From assembly GCF_000304475.1 (NCBI RefSeq), contig NC_018941.1, forward strand, positions 558,001-622,000: DNA of 64,000 bases, in the 5' to 3' direction. Below are positions 9,180-20,317 of this stretch, piece by piece (position 1 is the stretch's first letter; each line of letters begins with the position of its first letter). This stretch comes from Kazachstania africana CBS 2517. Taxonomy: Eukaryota; Ascomycota; Saccharomycetes; Saccharomycetales; Saccharomycetaceae. The notes under the pieces were generated by a model. That model had not been told where the DNA came from, ran no database searches, and saw only the letters and a list, made by a program, of their open reading frames with translations. The translations under genes were made by a program, and so were the position numbers.

Positions 9180-10196
9180 TTACGTGAATCGTGAATCGCA
9201 CCATCCCTTTACAACGTACTGAATTTCGTTTTTGTGTGATCTACCTAGTTTTAATTTTCCACATGGCTTCATCATCTTTTTGTCGTTATCACGAAGCCAG
9301 GGAACAACATTGGAATGAGCTCTTACTATGGATGAGTCAGTGACAACGCTATCTTGATTGCAGACCAGTTTAAATTCCAAATTCCATGGCGTTACTTCAC
9401 CGAAGAGGTCCGACCTACAATTATTTTCTGTCCATAATTTCAATTTTGTCAATATGGCCAATTTAATGTCATCTGAGTAGTTTAATTCCTTATAATTTGA
9501 TACATTTAACTGTGCCATTGTTCTGTTATTAATGTAAACTTCAGGCAGTCTCTGATTTTGTATACAACTTGTCTCAACAGCCAGCAGTTTCCAAAAATTG
9601 GAATTCTCTGTTTTCTGCCTCATTCTTCTATTTGGCAGAAGGGTCGTCGTTGTTGTAACATCAGTCTCATTTTTCTCTCTTGAAGTAGGCCATGGCTCTA
9701 ATTCGTAGTGTAATTTTGTGAATATTGTCTCGTTTGTCGTGTAAGTCTTCGCGGCTTGTCTCTTACTACGTGAATAAATGGGTTCTATAAAGCATTGAAT
9801 GTATTCTGGTGTCCATTTGTTGTCCGTTAAATCTAAATCGTGAATATTAAGTAATTTTACATTGGGTGTAACATCGCTGTCCTGACCCGTCATGGGATCC
9901 TCCTCGTCTTCGTCATAGGCATCATTATTAGTATTGTCGGCATCGTCATTGCGATTGTCCAAGGGATGAGTCTCTATTCTCAGATTGTCCGAATATCGAC
10001 GCTTGCTGATGGACAGTCGGGGTTCCTCCACCAGAGAGGTCTTTCTTTTCACTTGAGACATCATTGAACTCAGAGATGGTGTAACATTTGAGGTGCTTAC
10101 ACTTCTTTTTCTCGAATAAAATCCATTCATTATGTTCTTATAATGCTTGATTTGAGATGTGTTGTTTACTATTCCATTATTTACATATAATAGCAT
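9180..10196 (-). CDS. GIS3: Gis3-like protein of unknown function
   Basis: 338 residues located between NYV1 and IOC2 in the same orientation as YLR094C (GIS3) of S. cerevisiae, which is longer (about 502). No enzyme domain is visible. The N-terminal third is low-complexity: Ser/Thr and basic (RKRSVSTSNVTPSLSS) followed by an acidic Asp/Asn/Glu tract (about 83-105). The C-terminal half looks folded and ends with KLKLGRSHKNEIQYVVKGWCDSRFT. The frame opens at 10196, but an ATG at 10128-10130 (MNGFYSRKRS) is an equally good start and would leave more promoter space next to the small frame at 10238. The name rests mostly on synteny. GIS3 was found as a suppressor in nutrient-signalling mutants; its molecular role is unknown. 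Confidence 0.75.
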   Translation of the reverse strand: MLLYVNNGIVNNTSQIKHYKNIMNGFYSRKRSVSTSNVTPSLSSMMSQVKRKTSLVEEPRLSISKRRYSDNLRIETHPLDNRNDDADNTNNDAYDEDEEDPMTGQDSDVTPNVKLLNIHDLDLTDNKWTPEYIQCFIEPIYSRSKRQAAKTYTTNETIFTKLHYELEPWPTSREKNETDVTTTTTLLPNRRMRQKTENSNFWKLLAVETSCIQNQRLPEVYINNRTMAQLNVSNYKELNYSDDIKLAILTKLKLWTENNCRSDLFGEVTPWNLEFKLVCNQDSVVTDSSIVRAHSNVVPWLRDNDKKMMKPCGKLKLGRSHKNEIQYVVKGWCDSRFT

Positions 10197-10237
10197 ATCC
10201 TATAACCCATAAATACCTTCTCACTTGCGAAAGCAAT

Positions 10238-10378
10238 ATGCTTCTAATTGTATGCTGGGCTATTTTTCTCCCCTCCGTAGTTTATATAATGTATCTTTGT
10301 TTCCTCGATATTGTAAAGAAAAAATTAACGATCCTCGAGGCTTATGAAGAACGAAAGTCACGAAAAGAGAATCAATAA
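10238..10378 (+). CDS. Possible 46-residue membrane microprotein
   Basis: An ATG at 10238 opens a 46-residue frame. It starts with a strong hydrophobic span (LLIVCWAIFLPSVVYIMYLCFL, about residues 2-23; shown in full only to its core) and continues with a strongly charged tail, KKKLTILEAYEERKSRKENQ. The layout, one span plus a Lys/Glu-rich helix, is typical of small ER or mitochondrial inner-membrane proteins and not of random sequence in AT-rich DNA. An upstream in-frame ATG at 10157 would overlap GIS3 and is less likely. It lies in the gap between GIS3 and IOC2, and I recognise no S. cerevisiae counterpart there. It stays a candidate. Confidence 0.35.
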   Translation: MLLIVCWAIFLPSVVYIMYLCFLDIVKKKLTILEAYEERKSRKENQ

Positions 10379-10457
10379 TCCATATAGAAGAATCATTCGA
10401 TTGGCTTGGTAATTGAGTGTACCAGACTGATTGGACGTATATATGCGTTTATATAAT

Positions 10458-12779
10458 TTAATTTTGACTGAAATCTAAAAATGTTACAGAATCAACAGCA
10501 TCTGAATTGCCATTCGTAGCGGAAGGCGCATTCATGAATTCAGTTTGTTGAGGTAAATGGGTTACCTGCGCCGTAACATTGACAGGAGTGTCCATAGAAT
10601 TTAATGTAAGGTTCTGAGCTGGTTGGTTGGTTATATTTGAATAAGTATTGACATGTGCTATTGGATTCGGACTTGGTTCTGTATTAACGGAGAAAGGTGG
10701 ATAATTGATTCCGATAGTTGGTGTGGGGGAGACTGAGGTCTGCATATTATTGAGGCTATCCGTTTTCATTACCGTATTCAACTGAGTGGAACTTCCAGCG
10801 GGTGTCGTAGAATTGCTCAATTCCAATCTTTTTTTCTCTAATTTAATTTTCTTCCTTCTTTCACGATCATCATGTTGTTTCTTTTGTTTCAACCTCACGG
10901 CACCTAATTCAGGTTTAAATTTAGTATTTCTTAAATCTTCTTCAAGTGATTTAATACACCAGTTACAAATGAAAATGGAACATTCACCAAATCTGGTTCT
11001 TTTATCTGTGGGTCTATTAGTATTTACTTGCATTTTTTCTTCTTTGTCTTCATTTCTATTTCTTAAAGTTCTTCTAGTATTAAGGAGAACAGTTGAATTA
11101 GTACCCATCAGTACTGTGGCATACTCGACGGATTGTTTATTGGAAAATGACAATATTTCTTTCGTTTCATCCGATTGACAGTTCCAATGCTGCCATTTGT
11201 AACAGAGATCGCAACAGATGATTTCATGATTTAAAACCATTTCATCCAGATCTTTCTCATTTTCATTAGTTACTATTGGAGGTAAATCTAAATGGCATGA
11301 ACACTTAAATATCCAATCTTTATTATCAGGGTAGTTATCAAATTTTGAATTAGTAAGTTCTTCGAATGTATCGATTTCTTTCTGTGTAATACATATGTCA
11401 GTGGGTAATTCTAAGATATTTGTTTCAGCAAGTTTTGAAGTTTCCATGGGGTCCAGATTTTGAGTTTTAATAATTAAATTACCAAATTTTTCCCCCTTTT
11501 CTAGGACTTTTAAATCTATAGCATTCAAATTTTCATCATTTAAGTCGAATAAATCAATGTTTTTGTTTGACAATTTGAAATTTTTAAAATCAATTTCGAA
11601 ATTGTTCCACAGCTGATTCCAAATAACTTCTTTTATTTTCTTGGATAACCTACTGACATTTCTGTGTCTCAATTTCATGAAATTATCTCTATTATCTAAT
11701 TTAGTCAATATAGTATCTTCCAATTCACGCTTCTTTGTTTCTTCTTCCTTAGCAACTAGTCTTGAAGATCTCTTCCTTCTAGTCAATAATTCTTTCATTG
11801 ATTTTTCCTTTACAAGTTGCTGTTGAAGTTTAACTGAATCGATTGAATTAATCGTCTTTATTTCAAGAAAATCGTTTAACCCAGGGCACTCGTGGCATAG
11901 TTTAACGTATTCATTGAAAGTTGTTGATATTGGTTTGTAACTAATTTTTAGTTCATCCAAATATGAATTGATTTCTTGAGAATAATCTAGATGAATCAAT
12001 TCGTCAGTCTTAATGGTACAATTGGACAATTTAATTGGAACCATATAATCTTGAGGGTCGGGATATATGACTTTCTTTTCCACGACGGTACCATTAGTTG
12101 GCAGTACTATTAATTGCTTAGAATCATCTAATTTGATGAAGGGGAAATTGAATAAATCGAAGTTATTATTTAGATAATTTCTGAAGATTAAATTTTTTGA
12201 TTCAATTTGTTTTATTACGTGATAAATAATTTCGAATTGTCTTGAGACATCTAATTTTATGAATTCACCTTGAAAAGTGTCTCTACCGGAATTGGATAGA
12301 AGTTCGTTAACAGATGTGTTCCAATCTGTGGATTTACTATTTGTCAATGATTTGAGTAATTGAAATCGAAGTATTTCATATAAATGGTCATGTTCATTTT
12401 CCTCATCATCATCCTCATCGTCATAGTCCTCCTTAATATCCTTCTGCAATTTCAGTATATTGTTCAACAGTAATACTTCATCGAATCTTATTGATTTCCA
12501 CATAGGTTTTGGTGAATTGTTACAAACGATATAAAACCATGCAATTGAATATTGATAGTACCACGTCGTCAACACGTCGGAGAACTGTCTAATCTTGTCA
12601 TAAGTGGATTCTAAGATGGACAGGTCGACCCTATTCAATTGAGTCAAAGTCTCTTCTGACAAATAACTGTGCCATTCCAACGCGTTTTCGTCTTGTTTAA
12701 CCTCCACGGCAGGTTCATCGTCATAAATCGGTGTAGAAGACCCTGTCTGGCCCCTCGTAGATCTTCTCGTTCTCTTCAT
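10458..12779 (-). CDS. IOC2: Ioc2, subunit of the ISW1b chromatin-remodelling complex
   Basis: 773 residues from the ATG at 12777-12779 (MKRTRRSTRG). The frame runs 11 codons further into a CA repeat that would encode a Cys/Val/Arg string, which I take as non-coding. Ioc2 binds Isw1 with Ioc4 in ISW1b, which keeps nucleosome spacing over transcribed regions. A PHD-type zinc finger is visible from about residue 490: CSC, then CCDLCYKWQHWNC, and CNWC near 600, with a long insert before the last cysteine pair. A basic segment (about 335-400) holds charged helices. The C-terminal 130 residues are Asn/Thr/Gln/Pro-rich. S. cerevisiae Ioc2 is about 812 residues. The gene diverges from KIN2, as in S. 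cerevisiae. Confidence 0.92.
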   Translation of the reverse strand: MKRTRRSTRGQTGSSTPIYDDEPAVEVKQDENALEWHSYLSEETLTQLNRVDLSILESTYDKIRQFSDVLTTWYYQYSIAWFYIVCNNSPKPMWKSIRFDEVLLLNNILKLQKDIKEDYDDEDDDEENEHDHLYEILRFQLLKSLTNSKSTDWNTSVNELLSNSGRDTFQGEFIKLDVSRQFEIIYHVIKQIESKNLIFRNYLNNNFDLFNFPFIKLDDSKQLIVLPTNGTVVEKKVIYPDPQDYMVPIKLSNCTIKTDELIHLDYSQEINSYLDELKISYKPISTTFNEYVKLCHECPGLNDFLEIKTINSIDSVKLQQQLVKEKSMKELLTRRKRSSRLVAKEEETKKRELEDTILTKLDNRDNFMKLRHRNVSRLSKKIKEVIWNQLWNNFEIDFKNFKLSNKNIDLFDLNDENLNAIDLKVLEKGEKFGNLIIKTQNLDPMETSKLAETNILELPTDICITQKEIDTFEELTNSKFDNYPDNKDWIFKCSCHLDLPPIVTNENEKDLDEMVLNHEIICCDLCYKWQHWNCQSDETKEILSFSNKQSVEYATVLMGTNSTVLLNTRRTLRNRNEDKEEKMQVNTNRPTDKRTRFGECSIFICNWCIKSLEEDLRNTKFKPELGAVRLKQKKQHDDRERRKKIKLEKKRLELSNSTTPAGSSTQLNTVMKTDSLNNMQTSVSPTPTIGINYPPFSVNTEPSPNPIAHVNTYSNITNQPAQNLTLNSMDTPVNVTAQVTHLPQQTEFMNAPSATNGNSDAVDSVTFLDFSQN

Positions 12780-13285
12780 ACCACTCACACACACACACAC
12801 ACGCACACACAAACACTCAACGTACTATCGATCCACTATATCTACGTTGCCATAACACTGCTTAAAATCTCACCAAACAAATTTCAAATTTCAAATGTTC
12901 GTGCTTCCCGTGTCTAATGATGTGAGTGTATTCCCGGGTAACTCGCATTTCCCTGAGAGAGAAAAAAAAATCCCTAAGCGGTTTTTTCTGGTTTGATTCA
13001 ATGAATAATAATGGTTTGAAGATTTGACTAATTGTATAATCAATAAGAGGTAGAGATTGAAACGTATACTATACGTTATAATCACGTTGATTCAGTCATT
13101 GGTACGGGTACCGTTATCTTCTCACCTTCTTTTTTTCTAATATTTGATTCGTTAGCGTAGTAATCGCTTATTAAGTACGATTCTAAACAAAGGTAACTAA
13201 TAAAAAGGATTTTACACCCACAATTCCTCTACTTCGTGTTTGAATCATTTTCTCTCTTTCTCCAAGATATTGATATTCTATTATA
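12780..13285. other. 0.5-kb divergent promoter region (IOC2 / KIN2)
   Basis: Contains the CA repeat next to the IOC2 start, poly-A tracts near 12961-12970 and T-rich stretches near 13125-13140 that could act as nucleosome-free promoter elements. No coding frame or RNA gene is recognised. Confidence 0.55.
12786..12810. repeat. CA dinucleotide microsatellite at the IOC2 5' end
   Basis: About twelve CA units interrupted by one G, beginning seven bases upstream of the IOC2 ATG. It falls in the 5' leader and keeps the IOC2 frame open, producing the apparent N-terminal extension. Confidence 0.8.
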
Positions 13286-16200
13286 ATGTCGGATATGGAG
13301 GACTACCACGTTAATCCTCAATTTAAAATGGGGGCAGCTCCTTTCAAAAACCAACCGTCTTCCAGCGGAGGTGCTGTCGCTCCAGCTACCCTCCGAATGA
13401 TGGGCAGGCAGCAGCAGCAACAACAACTACAACAGCCTCCAATAAACCAGAATTACAATTATACTACTAAACAGCCTACACAGCCTTTAATGCCACCAGT
13501 AAGTATCCCAAATGGTAAGAATAGTAATGGTGAATCTAAATCATCTGCATCAAAACCTGAAATCAAACAATTCCATAGGAAGTCATTGGGTGATTGGGAT
13601 TTTTTGGAAACTGTTGGTGCAGGTTCAATGGGTAAAGTGAAGTTAGCCAGGCATCATCAGACTAATGAAATCTGTGCGATTAAAATCGTTAATAGAGCAA
13701 CTAAGGCTTATCTGCATAAAGAGCAATCTTTAGCACCTCCAAAGAACGAAAATGAAATGTTAGAAAGACAAAAGAAACTTGAAAAGGAAATTTCGAGAGA
13801 TAAGAGGACCATTAGAGAGGCATCTTTAGGTCAAGTACTATATCATCCTCATATTTGTCGTCTATTTGAGATGTGTACGATGTCGAATCATTTTTATATG
13901 CTCTTTGAATACGTCTCAGGAGGCCAATTATTAGATTATATTATTCAACATGGTTCTTTAAGAGAACATCATGCAAGAAAATTTGCTAGAGGTGTCGCAA
14001 GTGCTTTACAATATTTACATGCAAATAACATTGTCCATAGAGATCTGAAAATTGAAAATATTATGATTTCCACTTCTGGTGAAATCAAAATTATTGATTT
14101 TGGTCTTTCAAATGTTTTCGATACGAGAAAACAATTGCATACGTTTTGCGGTTCTTTATATTTTGCTGCTCCTGAATTACTGAAAGCAAATCCATATATT
14201 GGTCCAGAAGTAGATATATGGTCATTTGGTGTCGTCTTATATGTCCTCGTTTGCGGGAAAGTTCCCTTTGATGATGAAAATTCAAGTGTCCTGCATGAAA
14301 AAATTAAACAGGGTAAAGTCGAATATCCAAACCATTTATCAATCGAAGTTATTTCTCTTCTTTCTAAAATGTTAGTAGTAGATCCATTGAAAAGGGCAAA
14401 TTTAACTAAAGTTATAGAGCATCCATGGATGATTAGAGGTTATGATTTCCCACCTCCATCATATCTACCGAAGAGAAGTCCAATGACTCCAGAAATAATT
14501 GATGCACATGTTATCAAGGAAATGTATCGTTTGGAATTCATTGATGACATTGAAGAAACTAAAAAAATTCTCATAAAAATTATTACGGAACCTGAATATC
14601 TTGAATTGTCAAGACAATACTGGTCAATTGTGGATGAACATAAAAATAGCATAAGTGGTAATACCAGCATTAATAGCAGTAATAATAACAATAATAATTA
14701 TAATCTACCAGATCCAACTCAAGCATATCATCCGCTACTGTCCATGTATTACTTGGTCTCAGAAATGATGGCACGCAAACTCGCTAAATTACAAAAGAGA
14801 CAGGCAACGGCTGCAGCTGCAGCTATGCCTCTGCCACCTTCTACTGTTACAACCTCCATTTCTCCAGTTACAACGTATAATCAAGATCAAGACAAAACTC
14901 CCACAGATAAAATACCTTCCAATCCACCAAATTATCGAAACAATATTCCACAGCAACTAAGAAGCCCATTGCAATCGAATGTAAAGGACCCAAATAAACA
15001 ACAGACAAATACCACACCAGCTGTGAAGTCCACGCCTAGCAATACTAATGGTCAAGGAAAACCTTTACAAATCCTGGTACCACCAAAATTGGCAATGCCA
15101 GAGCAAGCGCATACTTCTCCAACCACGAGAAAATCATCTGAACAACACGAAAATATACAAGGTACCTTGATACAGGATCAAGGCAATAATGCATATCAAC
15201 AACAAGCCCATCAACAACAGCAACAACAAAGCAACAGTTCCCCGGTTGAAACACAAGATAAGTTAAAGTCCTTCGGTGGCATCTTGAGGAGATTATCACA
15301 ACGTAATCGTCATCCACAACAGCAATCTCCTTCACCATTGCCTCAAGCTCTTCAGCTAGATTTGAATACAGAACTTCCAAAAAATAGCAATAATAACAAT
15401 GGAATTAATAAGAAGACCCATTCGCGTACTGTATCTGAATATGCCCCTAATGTATCAAGATATCCAACTTACGGTACATATACCGCCAACACCAACAATG
15501 TTGTCATTACACCACCAATGAGGTCTGCATCGCAAAGACAGAGGAAACAAAATGAATTACCTGCGTTGCCTCCGAATGCTCAGACATTAGTTCAGGAACA
15601 ACGCGAAAAGCAAGTAGAAAAAGATATGATGAGATTGAAAGTTAACGATAAACATATCGGTTCTAGTGTCGAAAGTCCAAGAAATGCTAATGAAGAAAAT
15701 AATTTAGAACCAGAAGATTCTGACGATAATAATAATACGCTACCTCCGCTCAATATAAATAAAAACCGTAGATATCATCCAAGTGCAAGAGCAAAATCAG
15801 TTGGCCATCAGCGTAGAGAGTCATTAAAGTTCATGAGACCTGCTGTACCAGCATCTCAGGATGTTGATGATCATGGGTTTTTGGAAAATAGTGACGATAA
15901 TAGATCAGAAAATGTAAATAACAATTCCGTGGAAAATAAAGATTTAAACGAACTAACCGATGAAGAAATTTTGGCTGAAGCATCAAAAGCACCTGCTGGA
16001 TCAATGCCATCCATCGATTACCCACGTTCACTATTCTTAAAAGGATTTTTTTCCGTACAAACAACGTCATCAAAACCTCTGCCAATTGTTAGATATAAAA
16101 TAATATCAGTACTTAAAGATTTGAACATTCAATTCAAAGAAGTGAAAGGTGGTTTCATATGCATCAAAAATTTCAACAAAAATGATAAACCAGCAATGAT

Positions 16201-16582
16201 AACGACTGGCCACATGGATCACAAGAGACAAAGATCGATATCAAGACAGGGTTCTATTAGACAAACGCAGGGGCAACAACCAAATATACCAATGACACCC
16301 ATGGGAAACAATTCAACATTTCCACAAGAATTATCCATGGCATCAATTGATGATATGAATAACGTCAATGCAGATGACATATTAACCACGTCGATAGCTC
16401 AAGATGTTAATAACCATATGAATAACGGCATGTTGAAAGAAAGGTCACCAATTAAGTTTGAAATCCACATTGTTAAAGTTAGAATTGTGGGATTAGCTGG
16501 TGTCCATTTCAAGAAGGTTAGTGGTAATACGTGGCTTTATAAAGAATTGGCATCACATGTGTTAAAAGAACTGAATCTATAA
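13286..16582 (+). CDS. KIN2: Kin1/Kin2 family serine/threonine kinase
   Basis: 1,098 residues. A Gln-rich N-terminus (about 38-55) precedes a complete kinase domain (about 103-385): glycine loop [13 protein letters not shown] lysine, HRDLKIEN at 251-258 with catalytic D253, DFG at 271-273 and an APELL segment. A long low-complexity middle rich in Asn, Gln, Ser and Pro leads to a C-terminal KA1 domain (about 1050-1098, with [23 protein letters not shown]) that binds acidic phospholipids in MARK/PAR-1 kinases. Kin1 and Kin2 act in polarised exocytosis and the ER unfolded-protein response. S. cerevisiae Kin2 is about 1,147 residues. The neighbours IOC2 and HRT3 favour KIN2, although the duplicate KIN1 has the same domain order. 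Confidence 0.94.
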   Translation: MSDMEDYHVNPQFKMGAAPFKNQPSSSGGAVAPATLRMMGRQQQQQQLQQPPINQNYNYTTKQPTQPLMPPVSIPNGKNSNGESKSSASKPEIKQFHRKSLGDWDFLETVGAGSMGKVKLARHHQTNEICAIKIVNRATKAYLHKEQSLAPPKNENEMLERQKKLEKEISRDKRTIREASLGQVLYHPHICRLFEMCTMSNHFYMLFEYVSGGQLLDYIIQHGSLREHHARKFARGVASALQYLHANNIVHRDLKIENIMISTSGEIKIIDFGLSNVFDTRKQLHTFCGSLYFAAPELLKANPYIGPEVDIWSFGVVLYVLVCGKVPFDDENSSVLHEKIKQGKVEYPNHLSIEVISLLSKMLVVDPLKRANLTKVIEHPWMIRGYDFPPPSYLPKRSPMTPEIIDAHVIKEMYRLEFIDDIEETKKILIKIITEPEYLELSRQYWSIVDEHKNSISGNTSINSSNNNNNNYNLPDPTQAYHPLLSMYYLVSEMMARKLAKLQKRQATAAAAAMPLPPSTVTTSISPVTTYNQDQDKTPTDKIPSNPPNYRNNIPQQLRSPLQSNVKDPNKQQTNTTPAVKSTPSNTNGQGKPLQILVPPKLAMPEQAHTSPTTRKSSEQHENIQGTLIQDQGNNAYQQQAHQQQQQQSNSSPVETQDKLKSFGGILRRLSQRNRHPQQQSPSPLPQALQLDLNTELPKNSNNNNGINKKTHSRTVSEYAPNVSRYPTYGTYTANTNNVVITPPMRSASQRQRKQNELPALPPNAQTLVQEQREKQVEKDMMRLKVNDKHIGSSVESPRNANEENNLEPEDSDDNNNTLPPLNINKNRRYHPSARAKSVGHQRRESLKFMRPAVPASQDVDDHGFLENSDDNRSENVNNNSVENKDLNELTDEEILAEASKAPAGSMPSIDYPRSLFLKGFFSVQTTSSKPLPIVRYKIISVLKDLNIQFKEVKGGFICIKNFNKNDKPAMITTGHMDHKRQRSISRQGSIRQTQGQQPNIPMTPMGNNSTFPQELSMASIDDMNNVNADDILTTSIAQDVNNHMNNGMLKERSPIKFEIHIVKVRIVGLAGVHFKKVSGNTWLYKELASHVLKELNL

Positions 16583-17082
16583 ACGAAGCCTCGGATAGAG
16601 TATATTAGTAAATATTAATTATTTATTGTCGGTCTATTCAATAACGGCACAAAGACAGGGTTGTGTTTATGCAGTAGTAGCTTCAACGTTATTATAAAAA
16701 ATGAATTTTAAATAAACATGTTTATATATATACTTGTACTTACTCTCAAAATTGATTTTATTCCTCTTTATTCAAGTACGTGGATACTGGCCTCTCAGCT
16801 ATAAGTTATACATACAACTGTGGCATGGAATAACTTTTTCTTGCAGAGTAACCGTTAACCTTTTAATCAATTTCAGTTTGAAGACATAGAGCATTTCATT
16901 TATTTAAGACTCAGTTTATATTTTGTTTTTAAAAAGCCAATACAGGTCAAGCTTAAAAAGATAAACCATATTCACAAGACCTAAGAGAATCCTGCGATGA
17001 AATATATTACAACTGGTATCGGGCAAGGTTTCAATATGGTAATAATATCCATCACCAGTCATAAAGCATAATTTGAATTGTA
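16583..17082. other. 0.5-kb convergent intergenic region (KIN2 / HRT3 ends)
   Basis: Both flanking genes end here, so this is a pair of 3' regions. The sequence is AT-rich, with TATATA-type efficiency elements near 16723-16733. No coding frame or RNA gene is recognised. Confidence 0.55.
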
Positions 17083-18126
17083 TCAGGAATCTTTAGTTGC
17101 AAAAGATTTGACTCTAGAAAAGAAAAAAGCCTTTTCATTCTTTAACGAACATTCTGAGACATGCCCTTCATTATCTTCAACTGTGGAACTTATCCATTTG
17201 AGTCGATGATGTATCCTATGACCTTGATTTTTGATTTCTAATGTCTCAACAAATATATATTTGTCATTGGATCTCGATACTTGTAGCCTTCCAAAATTAT
17301 TATCAAAACCAATATTCCAGCTACATAGATCTGCTTCACGAGGTTGAGTTTCTCTTGAAAAAGTTTTAACGATCTGTTGCGGTTCATCTGTGGTTAGCAA
17401 TCTTAAAACTTTACCATCTTCGTAAAATCTATAATATCTATAATATGTTATCATTTGGATCGGATTCAATAAAGTGAAAGACCCTTCTTCATTTGAACCG
17501 TATCTCAAATAATTCACGACACTAATGTACACACCCTCAAACTTGATAAATGGACGATCTTTGATCATCTTTGCATAGTCATCACCCCACAGTTCCTTTT
17601 CAAGAACGGAAAAAGTACTAATGCCATTCAGATACATTGCCTCATTATCGTAAACTTGTTTAGGATATATATAGTCCTTGAATGCCTTATAAGGTGTTGA
17701 AGTACGAAAGCAGAGATCGTTGAATCTTGAACAGGTTAACGATAAGTTGACCCAAGACTCACCGGATAGAAACACCACATGCCCAACAATCTTAAGCAAT
17801 ATATCATTGGGCAACATATCCAGTATCCAACAAGGCAATATTGACTCGTCGACATCTTCAATGTCCTCCAGTTCTTCCATTTTTGCAACCTTAATTTCAG
17901 TTTCCTCACTTGAGGAAAGGGACAATTTTTTCATTTGCATTAGAGCATTCCATTCGTCATACAGTTTCTTTCTATAAATCTTCTCAACATTCTCATCTAA
18001 TTTCAGAGCTCTTCTATAAAAGTTAATTGCATCCGACATAGAACCATCTTTCTCCTTCGAGACACCTTTTTCCCAAATTGAGATTGCCTCTTCAGTTCTT
18101 GGGTTCAATACTTTTGTTCGGGTCAT
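17083..18126 (-). CDS. HRT3: Hrt3, F-box subunit of an SCF ubiquitin ligase
   Basis: 347 residues, close to the S. cerevisiae length (about 344). The N-terminus (about 12-62) holds a tetratricopeptide-like helix pair, AISIWEKGVSKEKDGSMSDA then INFYRRALKLDENVEKIY. A linker is followed by an F-box (about 97-140, LPCWILDMLPNDILLKIVGH ... SLTCSRFNDLC) that would bind Skp1. The C-terminal half has the β-rich substrate-binding character of the FBXO9/Hrt3 family, to which the TPR plus F-box order belongs. Hrt3 is a nuclear F-box protein implicated in ubiquitylation; its targets are poorly known. Position between KIN2 and CHA4 matches YLR097C. Confidence 0.93.
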   Translation of the reverse strand: MTRTKVLNPRTEEAISIWEKGVSKEKDGSMSDAINFYRRALKLDENVEKIYRKKLYDEWNALMQMKKLSLSSSEETEIKVAKMEELEDIEDVDESILPCWILDMLPNDILLKIVGHVVFLSGESWVNLSLTCSRFNDLCFRTSTPYKAFKDYIYPKQVYDNEAMYLNGISTFSVLEKELWGDDYAKMIKDRPFIKFEGVYISVVNYLRYGSNEEGSFTLLNPIQMITYYRYYRFYEDGKVLRLLTTDEPQQIVKTFSRETQPREADLCSWNIGFDNNFGRLQVSRSNDKYIFVETLEIKNQGHRIHHRLKWISSTVEDNEGHVSECSLKNEKAFFFSRVKSFATKDS

Positions 18127-18316
18127 TATATAACGTCTTACCCACAGAGCTTACTCAACCTTCAGACATTTATGAGCGTTCTGCTAGATAACGCAATTTC
18201 ACTAAATTATTGTGGGAGGAGAGTAAATGATGTATTTTTTCATTAATTTCCGCGATGAGCTATACAAAAAAATTGATATTGTTATAGTTACATAGACGAT
18301 TATTTAATCACAGCAT

Positions 18317-20317
18317 CTACAGTGTGCTTGGTGGCTCATTCTTCTTATCATGTGAAGCGTTATTATTGCTGATGAGTTTGTCAATTTCGTTCAACAAGGT
18401 GAAGTCGAAATTGTATTCTAAAGCGAAATCTGTACCGTGTGATAAAGTACCGAATAAGTCCGTAAATTCAGAGTTGATGTCATTATTGTTGTTAAAATTA
18501 TTAGTATTTTCCGTAAACTTCTTGGATACTTCGTAGTTCAAGGTGTTTGAATCTAGAAATTCCAGAAATTCTTTATAATATTTATCATCAATCGAATCAA
18601 TTTTCATGCATTGAATGGCTAAAATTACCGAGTAGACCATGTAAAGACTGCATTTTTCAAAAGTGTGAAATTTCTTAGTCCACAGCACTAACAAATAATG
18701 TAGCTCTTCTATACAGTCGTTTATAAGGTGCTTACTTTCATCAAAATCATCAATAAATGGTTTGTTATATGATATAAGAACGATGTAGTAATGAAACCAC
18801 ACATAAGTAGTAGTCGGATTGAAACTATCTAATTCTTTTAATTGCTCTTTCTCCCATTTCAAGTCAGGCGATAGATCTTTTCTCCAGTTATTTGCTTCAA
18901 AATTAAATTTCGATAAATATTCAGTTCTCTGTAATACAGTTTCAGATTGAATGAATATTTTGTTCGCAAAGATTTCAGTAATTCTTGATAAGACAATGAG
19001 TTTCTTGAGAGGACTTGCCATCGATAAGGGGACTCCAGGGTTATATATATAGTCTTCAATGCCTGTTTCAATATCCGGTAGTTCATCAGTCTCGGGGACT
19101 GTAGAATTGGACACTCTAAGCGACGTTGATCTACCGAATAGAACTGATATCAAATGGTCGGCAATGTAACAACCCCAATATATTCTACTTCTGACTTCAA
19201 AATCAATCTTTGATAATTCATCCTCGTAGACATGATTCCAAGCTTCAGGATTCAAATGCAAACCGATCTCATGTGCAATTCTAAATGCTAAACCAGAAAG
19301 ATACCATGCCATCGGGTTTTCACCTTCACCAATATCGTAAAATGCTAGACATAGTAAAGTTTGGATAAGTGCCAACTTTGAAGATGACGTAGCCTCCGCC
19401 AATGATTTATCCTCTAGTTGAAAAATTTTCTTTAAGACAATTTCTTTTGCACGTTGATAATAATTTTCTGCTTGGCCGTAGAGTTCTTCTGTTTTGGTTG
19501 CTGCTTTACAACCTAGTGCAGCGATGGCGAAGACCAATTCCTCAGAGCAATAGTACGCTTTAGTAGCTGCATCACCGAAAAAGGCACTAAGAAAGGTTTC
19601 ACGATGAATAAACATATAATGAGCTGGGTATAGCCATTTGAAGAAGAGTGACAATGAACGAAGTATCAGAGGACTTCTTGAAAGGTTTTTTAAAGTTAAT
19701 TGTAACTGTTGTTGTCCCAAAGTAATTTTCTTTTTAGTGATTGATAGAGAATTTGAAGGATATATGCTGCTACCACCAATTGGTGATAATTTAGCGTGAT
19801 TCATGTTCCTATTTAATGGGGACGTTGCTCTTAGTGGTAAGTCAGGTTTTGTAATAGGTAGGACACTATTTTTAGTAGGGAAAGTTTCGGAAGACTTTGT
19901 TTTGTTCAAATCTGACTTCGTGCTTGAAGGGAATGATATTGTATTGTCGATATAATTTTGATCTTTGATATAGGTGCCATTTCCGCCGGTCTCATTATTT
20001 GCAGGAACGGATATGTCATCTAATGGAACGGAGTTGATTATGTTCATCTTCTCTTCTTCATTTGTTGATTCTTTCAGCCTTCTGAAAGATGACTCCAATA
20101 ATGCAATGCGATTCTCTAAAGTTTTAACATATGATGCGGAATGTCTGCTCTTCCTCAGATCTTCGCCAGTGAAGACACATCTTGTGCCAAATTTAATGCA
20201 AATGGAACATGGTTCTTGCATGTCACATTTTCTTCTCCTCTGTCGGCATGTAATGCAAGCCAGTCTTCTACTAGGTGTAGGTTTTCTTTCATCACTAACT
20301 GGACGTTTCATTATCAA
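18317..20317 (-). CDS. CHA4: Cha4, Zn(II)2Cys6 activator of serine/threonine catabolism
   Basis: 666 residues (S. cerevisiae about 648). The fungal binuclear zinc cluster is complete near the N-terminus: C21, C24, C31, C37, C40 and C47 with the basic RQRRRK between. A short coiled linker (about 55-80) would allow dimers. A Ser/Asn/Thr-rich spacer precedes the fungal transcription-factor middle homology region (about 230-480, with HRETFLSAFFGDAATKAYYC and IYWGCYIADHLISVLFGRSTS). The tail is Asn-rich and acidic, a plausible activation region. In S. cerevisiae Cha4 binds the CHA1 promoter and activates it when serine or threonine is present. The order HRT3-CHA4-ICT1 is as in S. cerevisiae. Confidence 0.92.
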   Translation of the reverse strand: MIMKRPVSDERKPTPSRRLACITCRQRRRKCDMQEPCSICIKFGTRCVFTGEDLRKSRHSASYVKTLENRIALLESSFRRLKESTNEEEKMNIINSVPLDDISVPANNETGGNGTYIKDQNYIDNTISFPSSTKSDLNKTKSSETFPTKNSVLPITKPDLPLRATSPLNRNMNHAKLSPIGGSSIYPSNSLSITKKKITLGQQQLQLTLKNLSRSPLILRSLSLFFKWLYPAHYMFIHRETFLSAFFGDAATKAYYCSEELVFAIAALGCKAATKTEELYGQAENYYQRAKEIVLKKIFQLEDKSLAEATSSSKLALIQTLLCLAFYDIGEGENPMAWYLSGLAFRIAHEIGLHLNPEAWNHVYEDELSKIDFEVRSRIYWGCYIADHLISVLFGRSTSLRVSNSTVPETDELPDIETGIEDYIYNPGVPLSMASPLKKLIVLSRITEIFANKIFIQSETVLQRTEYLSKFNFEANNWRKDLSPDLKWEKEQLKELDSFNPTTTYVWFHYYIVLISYNKPFIDDFDESKHLINDCIEELHYLLVLWTKKFHTFEKCSLYMVYSVILAIQCMKIDSIDDKYYKEFLEFLDSNTLNYEVSKKFTENTNNFNNNNDINSEFTDLFGTLSHGTDFALEYNFDFTLLNEIDKLISNNNASHDKKNEPPSTL

